DNA of 64,000 nucleotides, from the NCBI RefSeq assembly GCF_001747085.1, contig NZ_MDJD01000054.1, forward strand, positions 868,001 through 932,000, given 5' to 3'. This document shows, one piece after another, positions 19,900 through 27,304 of this stretch (its first letter is position 1; every line of letters begins with the position of its first letter). Source of the stretch: Flavivirga aquatica (lineage in GTDB: Bacteria > Bacteroidota > Bacteroidia > Flavobacteriales > Flavobacteriaceae). The notes under the pieces were generated by a model. It was not told where the DNA came from. It saw only the letters and a list, made by a program, of their open reading frames with translations, and did no database searches. The position numbers and the translations under genes were made by a program.

Positions 19900-20649
19900 T
19901 TAGTTTCTCCCAGACATTACACCTCCATCTGTATCCCATATAGCTCCAGTTACCCATCCCGCTTTATCAGAAAGTAAATAAGAAATTGTATCTGCGACAT
20001 CTTGTGCTTTTCCATTGCGACCTATTGGATGAAATCCATGAAAGTTTTGTAATGCATCTTGAGTTTCTTGTTTTCCGCCAAAAACACTTTCGTAAACTGG
20101 GGTTTCTACAACTGCTGGAGACACTGCATTAACTCTAATTTTATGATCTGCTAATTCCATTGCAAGGTGTTGTGTTAATGAATGTAAACCTGCTTTTTGC
20201 ATAGAATATGCAGACGATGGTGTTGCTTTCACGGCTTGTTTAGCCCACATAGATCCTACATTAACGATAACACCTCCACCTGTCGCGCTCATTTTTTTAG
20301 CTGCAGATTGTGTAATAAAAAAGAACCCCCTATTTAAATCTTGATATGAATCGTAATCTGCTACAGTATGGTCTAAAAACGATTTTGGAGCAAAAATCCC
20401 TGATGCATTTACTAGATAATCTAAATTATCAAATTCATTAATTCTTTCATTTAAAGTTGCTACTTCTGCTGTATTTGTAATATTTACTTTATGCGTAATT
20501 AAATCTCCTACAGCCTCGTTTTTAAACACTTGTAATTTAGTCTCATTTGTACCTATTACATGTACTTTAACTCCTTGTTCCAATAAATTTTTCGCTGTTG
20601 CTTTTCCTATACCACTACTTCCTCCTATAATTAATGCTCTTTTACTCAT
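19900..20649 (-). CDS. SDR family oxidoreductase
   Basis: An NAD(P)-dependent dehydrogenase/reductase of the classical short-chain type, 249 residues. The cofactor motif [14 protein letters not shown] is at residues 9-22 and NASG at about 82-85. The catalytic Ser lies in VNVGSMW and the catalytic YxxxK in SAYSMQKAG. The C-terminus [18 protein letters not shown] is the usual closing element. It lies upstream of the amine oxidase and AraC genes on the same strand. Reduction of an unsaturated-uronate product to KDG would suit the nearby kdgK-eda pair, but the sequence does not prove this. Confidence 0.88.
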   Translation of the reverse strand: MSKRALIIGGSSGIGKATAKNLLEQGVKVHVIGTNETKLQVFKNEAVGDLITHKVNITNTAEVATLNERINEFDNLDYLVNASGIFAPKSFLDHTVADYDSYQDLNRGFFFITQSAAKKMSATGGGVIVNVGSMWAKQAVKATPSSAYSMQKAGLHSLTQHLAMELADHKIRVNAVSPAVVETPVYESVFGGKQETQDALQNFHGFHPIGRNGKAQDVADTISYLLSDKAGWVTGAIWDTDGGVMSGRN

Positions 20650-20850
20650 AATATATATTTAAATAATTGTCACCTTAACAAAGGTATATATCTAATATAT
20701 TGGCAAATAGTAATAAAAAGAGAATAAATGGTAATTTTAAGAAACCTGTATTAAATACTAAAATCATATAATCAACTAATTGATTTTGAAGCATAAAAAA
20801 GACATCCTTTTAAAAGCAGTCTCTTCCGTTCTTTTAATTTTTGAATATAC

Positions 20851-21035
20851 TCTATTCTGTAGGTGTAAAACTAATATCTTTACTTAAAATAAATTTATCT
20901 AACTCAAAACCATCTTCAGGCATAGAAAAAGTTATTTTACTAAATCTACCTGTTAGGCATTAAATTTTACAACACAAAAAAGAAAAAAAACCATAAAATG
21001 TTATTTAGATTATACGCTTTGTAATTCTGTTTCAT
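20851..21035 (-). pseudogene. Remnant of an internally deleted secreted protein gene
   Basis: On the minus strand an ATG (21033-21035) opens a 22-residue signal-peptide-like start, MKQNYKAYNLNNILW then five Phe, that soon stops. In another frame it is followed by GRFSKITFSMPEDGFELDKF then ILSKDISFTPTE and a stop (20851). That ending resembles the C-termini of Bacteroidota glycoside hydrolases or polysaccharide lyases with a carbohydrate-binding module (GFELDKFILSKD). The simplest reading is a secreted carbohydrate-active protein whose middle has been deleted. It is based on short matches only. Confidence 0.5.
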
Positions 21036-21082
21036 AAAAATAGGTTAATTAAAATTGGGATTATATAACCTAATATAAAATC

Positions 21083-21142
21083 ATCTTGACTTTTTATTTT
21101 TAACCAAAAATCAGTGAGAATTTGTTCAGATAAAGTTATTTT
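21083..21142 (+). repeat. Dispersed ~60-bp repeat, copy 1
   Basis: This stretch from ATCTTGACTTTTTATTTTTA to GATAAAGTTATTTTT is matched by 22518-22577 in the same orientation, with about five mismatches in 60 bases. It falls in the 592-bp gap between the SDR and HMA genes (20650-21241), which otherwise holds only the gene remnant at 20851-21035. Confidence 0.8.
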
Positions 21143-21241
21143 TGCTACCACTTGAATACTGCAATATCTAATTTCATCCCCTTTAAAAGCTACCATAAAC
21201 ACATTATTTATAGCTACATGATGAATTTAAACATAAAACAA

Positions 21242-21517
21242 TTACTTAGAGTTATTTATTTTACCTACAGCACAATTAACGTAAGACTTTGCCCTACTAA
21301 CAATAGTATTAGGATCTCCTGTTATTGGATATCCCATATCTGCCAGTTCCATACGTAATCCCTCCATAGCGTTATGAGTTGCATAATCAAAACTCACATG
21401 ACTCGTAGTAATATCTACCTCAACATTAGAGATACCTTCTACTTTATTTAATTTAATTATTACTGCATTTTTACAACCATCGCATTTCATATTCTGTATG
21501 CTTACTGTGGTTCTCAT
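21242..21517 (-). CDS. Heavy-metal-associated (HMA) domain protein
   Basis: A 91-residue soluble metal-binding protein. It has the ferredoxin-like HMA fold with the metal loop NMKCDGCKNAV (CxxC at about residues 12-15). VEGISNVEVDITTSHVSFDY follows, and a helix ending ELADMGYPITGD. It resembles copper chaperones of the CopZ/Atx1 type with a 20-residue C-terminal extension. It is divergent from the universal stress protein gene. A role in copper supply to the nearby CcoI/cbb3 locus is possible but not shown. Confidence 0.85.
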   Translation of the reverse strand: MRTTVSIQNMKCDGCKNAVIIKLNKVEGISNVEVDITTSHVSFDYATHNAMEGLRMELADMGYPITGDPNTIVSRAKSYVNCAVGKINNSK

Positions 21518-21567
21518 TATTATCTTATTTAGATCGTAAACTTAAGAGGTATACCAACTATAAAAAA

Positions 21568-21641
21568 TGATTTATATCAGTTTTACAAAAAAACAGAATG
21601 ACTTTTATCATCTTTTCCATAGAAGAAAGCTGGTACTTTTG
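21568..21641 (+). promoter_or_regulatory. FNR-type promoter of usp with two boxes
   Basis: The box TGAC-TTTT-ATCA (21599-21610) is centred 36.5 bp before the G of the -7 element TACTTTTG (21634-21641). This is the same spacing as at ccoI, ccoS and hemN. A second perfect box, TGAT-TTAT-ATCA (21568-21579), lies 31 bp further upstream, about three helical turns away. The predicted start of transcription is near 21646 and the ATG is at 21669. Confidence 0.8.
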
Positions 21642-21668
21642 TCCTATAAACCCAATAAACCTATACCT

Positions 21669-22499
21669 ATGAAAACTATAATTGTACCTATAGACTTCTC
21701 AAAATATTCTGAAAACGCATTAAAAGTAGCTGCTCAACTTGCTAAAGAACAAAATGCAGAAATTGTGGCTGTACACATGATGGGCTTAAGTGATGCCAAT
21801 TTTATAAAAGGAGACAATGCTATGGAGGAGGGCATGTTTTTTATTAAACTTACACAAAAACGTTTTAACAAATTTCTAGATAAAGAATATTTAGAAGGTA
21901 TTACTATTCATCAAACAGTAAAAAATTACAAGATTTTTAGCGAATTAGATGATATTTCAAAAGAGTACAAAGGAGACCTTATAGTAATGGGATCTCATGG
22001 TAGTAGTGGACTTCAAGAAGTATTTGTTGGCTCCAACACAGAAAAAGTAGTCCGTAGCGCAAGTGTTCCTGTACTCGTTATTAAAGAAGATGATGATTTC
22101 ACCGTTACTAAGTCTGTTCTTGCTTGCAATTTTAAATTAGAAAGTATTGAGGTTTTTAAGAAAGCTATTAACCTTTTTAAACTCTTAAATATTGAAATAA
22201 AACTGCTCTATGTAAACCTTCCTGGAGAAAACTATAAGAGTACATCACAAATTGAAGAGCAAATTTTAGATTTTATAACTCACTTAGATAAGGCATATAA
22301 AATCTCACTAAAAGACGTTACGGTTTTTAATGATTTTTCTGTTGAACTTGGTGTTTTTAACTATGCAGAAAAAGTAAATGCAAATATCATTGCTATTCCT
22401 ACACATGGACGCCAAGGACTAGCTCATTTCTTTTCGGGGAGTATTAGTGAAGATATTGTAAATCATTCCAAAATACCTGTTGTAACATTTAAAATTTAA
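21669..22499 (+). CDS. Tandem universal stress protein (UspA family)
   Basis: A cytoplasmic protein of 276 residues with two UspA domains. Domain 1 (about 1-145) begins MKTIIVPIDFSKYSENALKV and ends with the nucleotide-binding stretch GSHGSSGLQEVFVGSNTEKV. Domain 2 (about 150-276) ends PTHGRQGLAHFFSGSISEDI, also with a plausible ATP loop. The ATG at 21669 is chosen over an upstream TTG because it begins exactly at the conserved first strand and is preceded by a good promoter. The promoter carries FNR-type boxes, so expression is probably induced at low oxygen together with the cbb3 oxidase genes. Confidence 0.9.
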   Translation: MKTIIVPIDFSKYSENALKVAAQLAKEQNAEIVAVHMMGLSDANFIKGDNAMEEGMFFIKLTQKRFNKFLDKEYLEGITIHQTVKNYKIFSELDDISKEYKGDLIVMGSHGSSGLQEVFVGSNTEKVVRSASVPVLVIKEDDDFTVTKSVLACNFKLESIEVFKKAINLFKLLNIEIKLLYVNLPGENYKSTSQIEEQILDFITHLDKAYKISLKDVTVFNDFSVELGVFNYAEKVNANIIAIPTHGRQGLAHFFSGSISEDIVNHSKIPVVTFKI

Positions 22500-22517
22500 A
22501 AAATCTATATTGAATTT

Positions 22518-22577
22518 ATCTTGACTTTTTATTTTTAACCTAAAATGAGTAAAAATTTGTTCCGATAAAGTTATTTT
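22518..22577 (+). repeat. Dispersed ~60-bp repeat, copy 2, with inverted end
   Basis: The second copy of the 21083-21142 sequence. Here the first about 40 bases (22509-22548) also recur in inverted orientation at 22632-22671 (CTTATCTTGACTTTTT read on the minus strand). The whole 22509-22671 stretch is thus a roughly 160-bp element with imperfect terminal inverted repeats. Confidence 0.75.
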
Positions 22578-22719
22578 AAAAGGCATAGTATCTCTACGCA
22601 TGAGAAAACAACTAAAATATTGGCGAATTTTGAACATTTTTTAGAAAATAGAAAAAGTCAAGATAAGTTCATTAATAAAACCTCAATACATAAACTTAAT
22701 AAACTAATTTTTGATAACA

Positions 22720-23340
22720 ATGGGACCAAATAAAAACATAGAAGCCGATTACAACCCAATGCAACAATTTCAAAAATGGTTTTATGAAGCAGATAATTTG
22801 TATCATGAGCGCGAGCCAAATGCTATGTCTATAACCACAATAGGTATCGATAATTACCCTAAAAGTAGAATGGTACTATTAAAAAAGTACACATGGGAAG
22901 GTTTTGTTTTTTATACCAATTACAAAAGTGATAAAGCAATTGCTATTAATATAAACCCAAAAGTTAATATATTATTTAATTGGGGAAATTCTGGTAGAAT
23001 GATACAAGTCTATGGAATTGCTTCAAAAATTACTAGAACAGAATCTGAGAATTATTTTGACCTGAGACCTAGAGGTAGTAAAATAAGTGCTTGGGCATCT
23101 CAACAAAGTAAACCTGTTGCATCAAGAATTGTTTTAGAAAAACAATTAGAAACCTATGAAAGACAATTTAAAAATAAAGAAATACCTAAACCAGAATATT
23201 GGGGTGGTTTCATAGTAAAACCTAAAGAGTTTCACTTTTTTGAAGCTAATTTTGGAGGTATTCGCTTGCATGAAAGCTATAGATTACAAGAAGATTATTC
23301 TTGGTCTAAAAACACAGAACTTAATTTAACTATTCATTAA
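22720..23340 (+). CDS. pdxH: Pyridoxamine/pyridoxine 5'-phosphate oxidase
   Basis: An FMN enzyme that oxidises PMP or PNP to pyridoxal phosphate. The 206 residues are counted from the ATG at 22720; an upstream in-frame TTG at 22711 is possible. Family landmarks are ADNLYHEREPNAMSITTIG, RMVLLKKYTWEGFVFYTNY, WASQQSKPVASR and the active-site RLH near the C-terminus. The C-terminal end is unusual. After RLH it reads ESYRLQEDYSW rather than DRxxYxR, and it lacks the usual RLxP ending. It is still about the normal length. It stands between the repeat element and the FNR-type regulator. Confidence 0.88.
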   Translation: MGPNKNIEADYNPMQQFQKWFYEADNLYHEREPNAMSITTIGIDNYPKSRMVLLKKYTWEGFVFYTNYKSDKAIAININPKVNILFNWGNSGRMIQVYGIASKITRTESENYFDLRPRGSKISAWASQQSKPVASRIVLEKQLETYERQFKNKEIPKPEYWGGFIVKPKEFHFFEANFGGIRLHESYRLQEDYSWSKNTELNLTIH

Positions 23341-23411
23341 TACTATATAGGCAGGTATAAATAATAATAATAGATAAATAAAAGTAATAGATCCATCTGA
23401 TTTTGAGAAAA

Positions 23412-24113
23412 CTAAAAACCTTCTATTAATCTATATAAAGCTTTATCATCTTCTATTTTAATACGCTTTCCGTCTGTAATAATCCAACCTTCTTTTTTAA
23501 AACTTGTTAGCGTACGAATACATGCTTCTTTAGCAGCACCTACAACATTAGCAATATCTTCACGACTAAGTGTCATAGCAATATAACCTTCTTCGTCTGT
23601 TTTAAAATTCTTTTCTAGATACCTTAAGGTTTCGGCTATACGTTGTTTTACACTTTTTTGAGCCATATTAACAATAACATCATCTGCAAATTTAAGATCC
23701 TCTGCCATTTGAACCAGAATAGCTTTTGTAAAAGCTACATTATTGCTAATATTATCCGTAAGATGATTTTTAGAGATATAACAAACTTCCATATCATTAA
23801 GAGCCACAGCACTTAAGTTTGTTTTTTCTTCAGCAATTACAGAACGTTGACCAAGAACTTCACCTTTAGTAGCTATTTTAACTATTTGGTCTTTACCATT
23901 GTCACTCATCTTAGATAACTTGGAAACACCATTTCGCACACAAAAAACACCATTAAGTTTTTCTCCCTCTTCAAAAATAACATCTCCTTTCTTTATAGAC
24001 TTTGTCACTTTAGTATCCGAGATTAGTTTAAGCTCTTCTTTACTTAATGCTTTGAGTGAATTTAATTGTCTTATAATACAATTTTCACATCGCCCTTCTT
24101 GGTGATCTTCCAT
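23412..24113 (-). CDS. Crp/Fnr family regulator (FNR-type)
   Basis: A transcription factor of 233 residues: an N-terminal Cys pair (CENC, residues 9-12), a cyclic-nucleotide-binding-like beta-barrel (about 20-135), a dimerisation helix and a Crp-type HTH (LSREDIANVVGAAKEACIRT). The recognition helix keeps E and R in the ExxxR arrangement that FNR uses to read TGA/TCA half sites. Further Cys are at 58 and 111. Four Cys could in principle hold a cluster, but the spacing differs from E. coli FNR. It is divergent from ccoI. It is the best local candidate to act at the four TGAY-N4-RTCA boxes. Confidence 0.9.
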   Translation of the reverse strand: MEDHQEGRCENCIIRQLNSLKALSKEELKLISDTKVTKSIKKGDVIFEEGEKLNGVFCVRNGVSKLSKMSDNGKDQIVKIATKGEVLGQRSVIAEEKTNLSAVALNDMEVCYISKNHLTDNISNNVAFTKAILVQMAEDLKFADDVIVNMAQKSVKQRIAETLRYLEKNFKTDEEGYIAMTLSREDIANVVGAAKEACIRTLTSFKKEGWIITDGKRIKIEDDKALYRLIEGF

Positions 24114-24136
24114 AGATTTAAACTAATATAATTATA

Positions 24137-24167
24137 CAAATGTAGTAGAAGTAAAATTAGTACCAAA
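24137..24167 (-). promoter_or_regulatory. Promoter of the Crp/Fnr gene
   Basis: On the minus strand TTTG (24167-24164), a 19-bp gap, then TACATTTG (24144-24137). This is a full match to the Bacteroidota promoter consensus, about 23 bp before the ATG. No FNR box lies on it, so the regulator gene itself appears constitutive. Confidence 0.7.
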
Positions 24168-24328
24168 ACATTTAAACCTCAATAGAACACTAATAACTAA
24201 CAATCAAATAGTTATATATAAATAAATAATATAAATATTACAATAAAAAACACTTTCATTAAAAAAACTTTCTTAAAATAAGATTTAACCTTCAATTGTT
24301 TTTAATTATAATTTAAAAATTTTTAGGG

Positions 24329-24371
24329 TGACAAAAGTCATCTTTTAAGGGTAGATATTTATTCAATTTTG
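24329..24371 (+). promoter_or_regulatory. FNR-type promoter of ccoI
   Basis: The perfect inverted repeat TGAC-AAAA-GTCA (24329-24340) is centred 36.5 bp before the G of a -7 element CAATTTTG (24364-24371; one mismatch to TAnnTTTG). The spacing equals that of the other three promoters. The rest of the 303-bp gap 24114-24416 is AT-rich without other recognisable features, apart from the divergent promoter. Confidence 0.8.
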
Positions 24372-24416
24372 CTTTAGGTATAATAGACTTTATAAGTCTG
24401 AGCAAATTAAATAACT

Positions 24417-26840
24417 ATGGAAAATTGTTTCCATTGTGGTGACGAGTGCAGGAATACTGTAATCTCACATCATGGCAAATCATTTTGTTGTCATGGCTGC
24501 AAAACTGTTTTTGATATTCTTAACGATAATAACCTCTCATATTATTACGACCTTGAGCGTGCACCAGGTATGTCTCCTATTGAACAAGAGGGGAAGTTTG
24601 AGTTTCTAAAAAACGAGGAAATAGTCACCAAACTTCTGGAGTTTAATGAACAAGGCACGCAAGTCGTTTCATTATTAATCCCCTCAATTCACTGCAGCTC
24701 TTGCATTTGGGTTCTCGAAAATTTAAATAAGCTTAATTCAGCAATTAAAACTGCACAAGTTAATTTCCCAAAAAAGACAGTTAGAATCACCTTTTCTTCA
24801 AAATCATTAACACTTCAAAATCTAGCTATTCTACTTTCAAGAATAGGCTACGAACCCTATATATCATTAGATGATATAACCGAAAATAAATCACACATAG
24901 ACCGAAGTTTAATTTATAAACTAGGTGTTGCTGGTTTTGCTTTTGGTAATATTATGTTCCTCTCATTCCCAGAGTATTTTGAAGTTAATGAATTTTGGTT
25001 AGAAAAGTTTAAACACATTTTCCGTTGGTTAATATTTGCTTTTGCTGTTCCTGTTGCAGTTTACTCAGGTCGAGATTATTTTATATCTGCGTATAAAGGT
25101 TTACGTTCAAAAATATTAAACATTGATGTTCCTATAGCTATTGGTATTTCGGTATTATTTATTCGTTCTACTATTGAGATTGTAATGAATTGGGGTACTG
25201 GTTTTTTTGATAGTATGGTTGGACTTGTATTTTTCCTTTTACTTGGTAAGTTCTTTCAGCAAAAAACCTATGCCTTCCTCTCATTTGAACGTGACTACAA
25301 GTCTTATTTCCCTATAGCCGTTACTCGATTAACACGAAATAAAGACAAATCTACTTTAGAAACATCAAAAACCGAAGAACAAGTACAAGTATACAAACTT
25401 GTAAAAGGAGATAGAATTTTAATTAGAAATTCAGAATTATTACCTGTAGACTCCATTCTTATTAAAGGAACTGCTTTAATAGATTATAGTTTTGTAACAG
25501 GTGAAGCAGAACCTGTTACAAAAAAATCTGGTGATCAATTATTTGCTGGAGGTCACCAACAAGCTGGCTCTATAGAAGTTGAAGTTTTAAAACCTATAGA
25601 ACAAAGTTATTTAACACAATTATGGTCTAACGAGATCTTTAGTAAAAATAAACAAAGTGTATTTGAGTCTTTAACAGATAATATTAGTAAGCGTTTTACA
25701 ATTAGTCTATTATCTATTGCAATTATAGCAACCACTATTTGGTTATTTATTGATATACCTATTGCATTAAATGTATTTACAGCCGTACTTATTGTTGCTT
25801 GCCCATGTGCCATTGCACTAGCCGCTCCTTTTACTTTAGGGAATTTACTACGCATTTTTGGTCGTTATAAACTTTATATAAAAGACAGTTCAATTATTGA
25901 GCAATTAACACATATTGATACGGTCGTTTTTGATAAAACAGGAACACTTACTACCAATACTAAAAATACAATTACTTACGAAGGCATCTCTTTAAACAAA
26001 GAAGAACAATCTTTATTAACAAGTACACTTCGTGCTTCAAACCATCCCCTAAGTCGCTCTTTATATGATATTTTAGACAAAAACAACATCCAAACACTTG
26101 ACGATTTTAAAGAAGACATTGGTCAAGGTATTACAGGTGTAATTAATAATCGTAGTATTAAAGTTGGAGCTTACGGATTTGTTGATTCTAAACAAGAAAA
26201 AACAAATAAACAAACCCACAAAAGAACAGCTGTCCATATTAGCACAAATAACAAATACAAAGGGTGTTACGTATTTTACAACGAATACAGAAATGGAGTA
26301 AAAACCGTATTTGACCAATTGAAGACTTCTAAAAAAATAGTCATTCTCTCTGGTGATAATGATGGAGAAAAAGAACACCTCTCCAAATTACTTCCCAAAA
26401 ATACCACGCTACTTTTCAACCAAAAGCCAGAAGACAAACTCAACTACATTAAGCAACAACAAAAAAAAGGAAGAAATGTACTTATGATAGGAGATGGTCT
26501 TAACGATGCAGGAGCACTTGCGCAAAGTAATGTAGGCATTTCTATCTCAGAAAACATTAATGTATTCTCACCTGCTTGCGATGGAATTTTAGATGCTTCA
26601 AAATTTCAAGATATTCCAAAATTTTTATCGCTTTCACAAAAAGGAACACAAATCATTAAATACGCATTTATCTTTTCGTTATTCTATAATTTAATTGGTT
26701 TAGCATTTGCTCTCACTGGAAATCTAGCTCCTGTAATAGCTGCCATTCTAATGCCTTTAAGCTCTATAAGTATTGTTGTATTTACTACAATAGCCACTTA
26801 TCTTTCAGGAAAACAACTCCATAAACCAACCTATAAATAA
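24417..26840 (+). CDS. ccoI: cbb3 oxidase copper-transporting P-type ATPase
   Basis: A P1B-type ATPase that moves copper across the inner membrane for cbb3 oxidase assembly. The 807 residues begin with a Cys-rich metal-binding domain (CFHCGDEC, CCHGCKTVF). An HMA-like domain with IHCSSCIWV follows. The ATPase core comes next: FVTGEAEPVTK, the CPC membrane metal site in ACPCAIALA, phosphorylation motif DKTGTLT, ASNHPLSRS (HP site) and GDGLNDAGALAQS. The first gene of the cbb3 locus, it is transcribed from an FNR-type promoter. The next gene starts 8 bp after its stop. Confidence 0.95.
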   Translation: MENCFHCGDECRNTVISHHGKSFCCHGCKTVFDILNDNNLSYYYDLERAPGMSPIEQEGKFEFLKNEEIVTKLLEFNEQGTQVVSLLIPSIHCSSCIWVLENLNKLNSAIKTAQVNFPKKTVRITFSSKSLTLQNLAILLSRIGYEPYISLDDITENKSHIDRSLIYKLGVAGFAFGNIMFLSFPEYFEVNEFWLEKFKHIFRWLIFAFAVPVAVYSGRDYFISAYKGLRSKILNIDVPIAIGISVLFIRSTIEIVMNWGTGFFDSMVGLVFFLLLGKFFQQKTYAFLSFERDYKSYFPIAVTRLTRNKDKSTLETSKTEEQVQVYKLVKGDRILIRNSELLPVDSILIKGTALIDYSFVTGEAEPVTKKSGDQLFAGGHQQAGSIEVEVLKPIEQSYLTQLWSNEIFSKNKQSVFESLTDNISKRFTISLLSIAIIATTIWLFIDIPIALNVFTAVLIVACPCAIALAAPFTLGNLLRIFGRYKLYIKDSSIIEQLTHIDTVVFDKTGTLTTNTKNTITYEGISLNKEEQSLLTSTLRASNHPLSRSLYDILDKNNIQTLDDFKEDIGQGITGVINNRSIKVGAYGFVDSKQEKTNKQTHKRTAVHISTNNKYKGCYVFYNEYRNGVKTVFDQLKTSKKIVILSGDNDGEKEHLSKLLPKNTTLLFNQKPEDKLNYIKQQQKKGRNVLMIGDGLNDAGALAQSNVGISISENINVFSPACDGILDASKFQDIPKFLSLSQKGTQIIKYAFIFSLFYNLIGLAFALTGNLAPVIAAILMPLSSISIVVFTTIATYLSGKQLHKPTYK

Positions 26841-26848
26841 TCAGTACC

Positions 26849-27238
26849 ATGAATACAGTTATAAACCATTTTACAAATCAAAATAATCTTGCTGGTTTTG
26901 TTTTTGCTTCAGAACAACTCACTATTCAAGAAATGGTTTTAAAATTCTATGAACAAGTTTCAAACAAAGGAGAAAAGACATGTTCGTTTGTAAAAAACTT
27001 TAAAAAACAACTAAAACACATTAAGCAAAATATGTACGAACACCTTTTTTCAAATTGCGAAACTATCATATTACAATTACGTAAAATAACAGTAAAAATA
27101 GTAGAAGCTATAATGGAATGTGAGCGCCTTTTTAAAACTAAAAAAGAAACTATAAAAACATCAAAAAACAAAATGCTTGAAGACTTACAACAACTACGTC
27201 TGGATGTTTCCATGATCCGATTATACCTTGAAGTCTAA
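26849..27238 (+). CDS. Uncharacterised helical protein in the cbb3 locus
   Basis: I do not recognise this 129-residue protein. It has no signal peptide or membrane segment and is predicted all-helical and basic, with heptad-like Leu/Ile/Val spacing from about residue 45 (KNFKKQLKHIKQNMYEHLF and onwards). Three Cys are scattered. It starts 8 bp after ccoI and is followed after 66 bp by another uncharacterised gene on the same strand. Its position inside an oxygen-regulated oxidase locus suggests a link to cbb3 assembly or regulation; this is inference from location alone. Confidence 0.6.
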   Translation: MNTVINHFTNQNNLAGFVFASEQLTIQEMVLKFYEQVSNKGEKTCSFVKNFKKQLKHIKQNMYEHLFSNCETIILQLRKITVKIVEAIMECERLFKTKKETIKTSKNKMLEDLQQLRLDVSMIRLYLEV

Positions 27239-27304
27239 TTATATCCTCCTTGTAATTTACAATATAACAATAGCCCTAAAATATAACTAAAACATATAAG
27301 TATA

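Noticed and set aside
21152-21358. A 68-codon plus-strand ORF next to the HMA gene
   Set aside because: Half of it overlaps the well-supported HMA gene on the other strand and the rest is spacer.
21535-21579. The distal FNR box as operator of the divergent HMA gene
   Set aside because: No TAnnTTTG element lies at the right distance on the minus strand.
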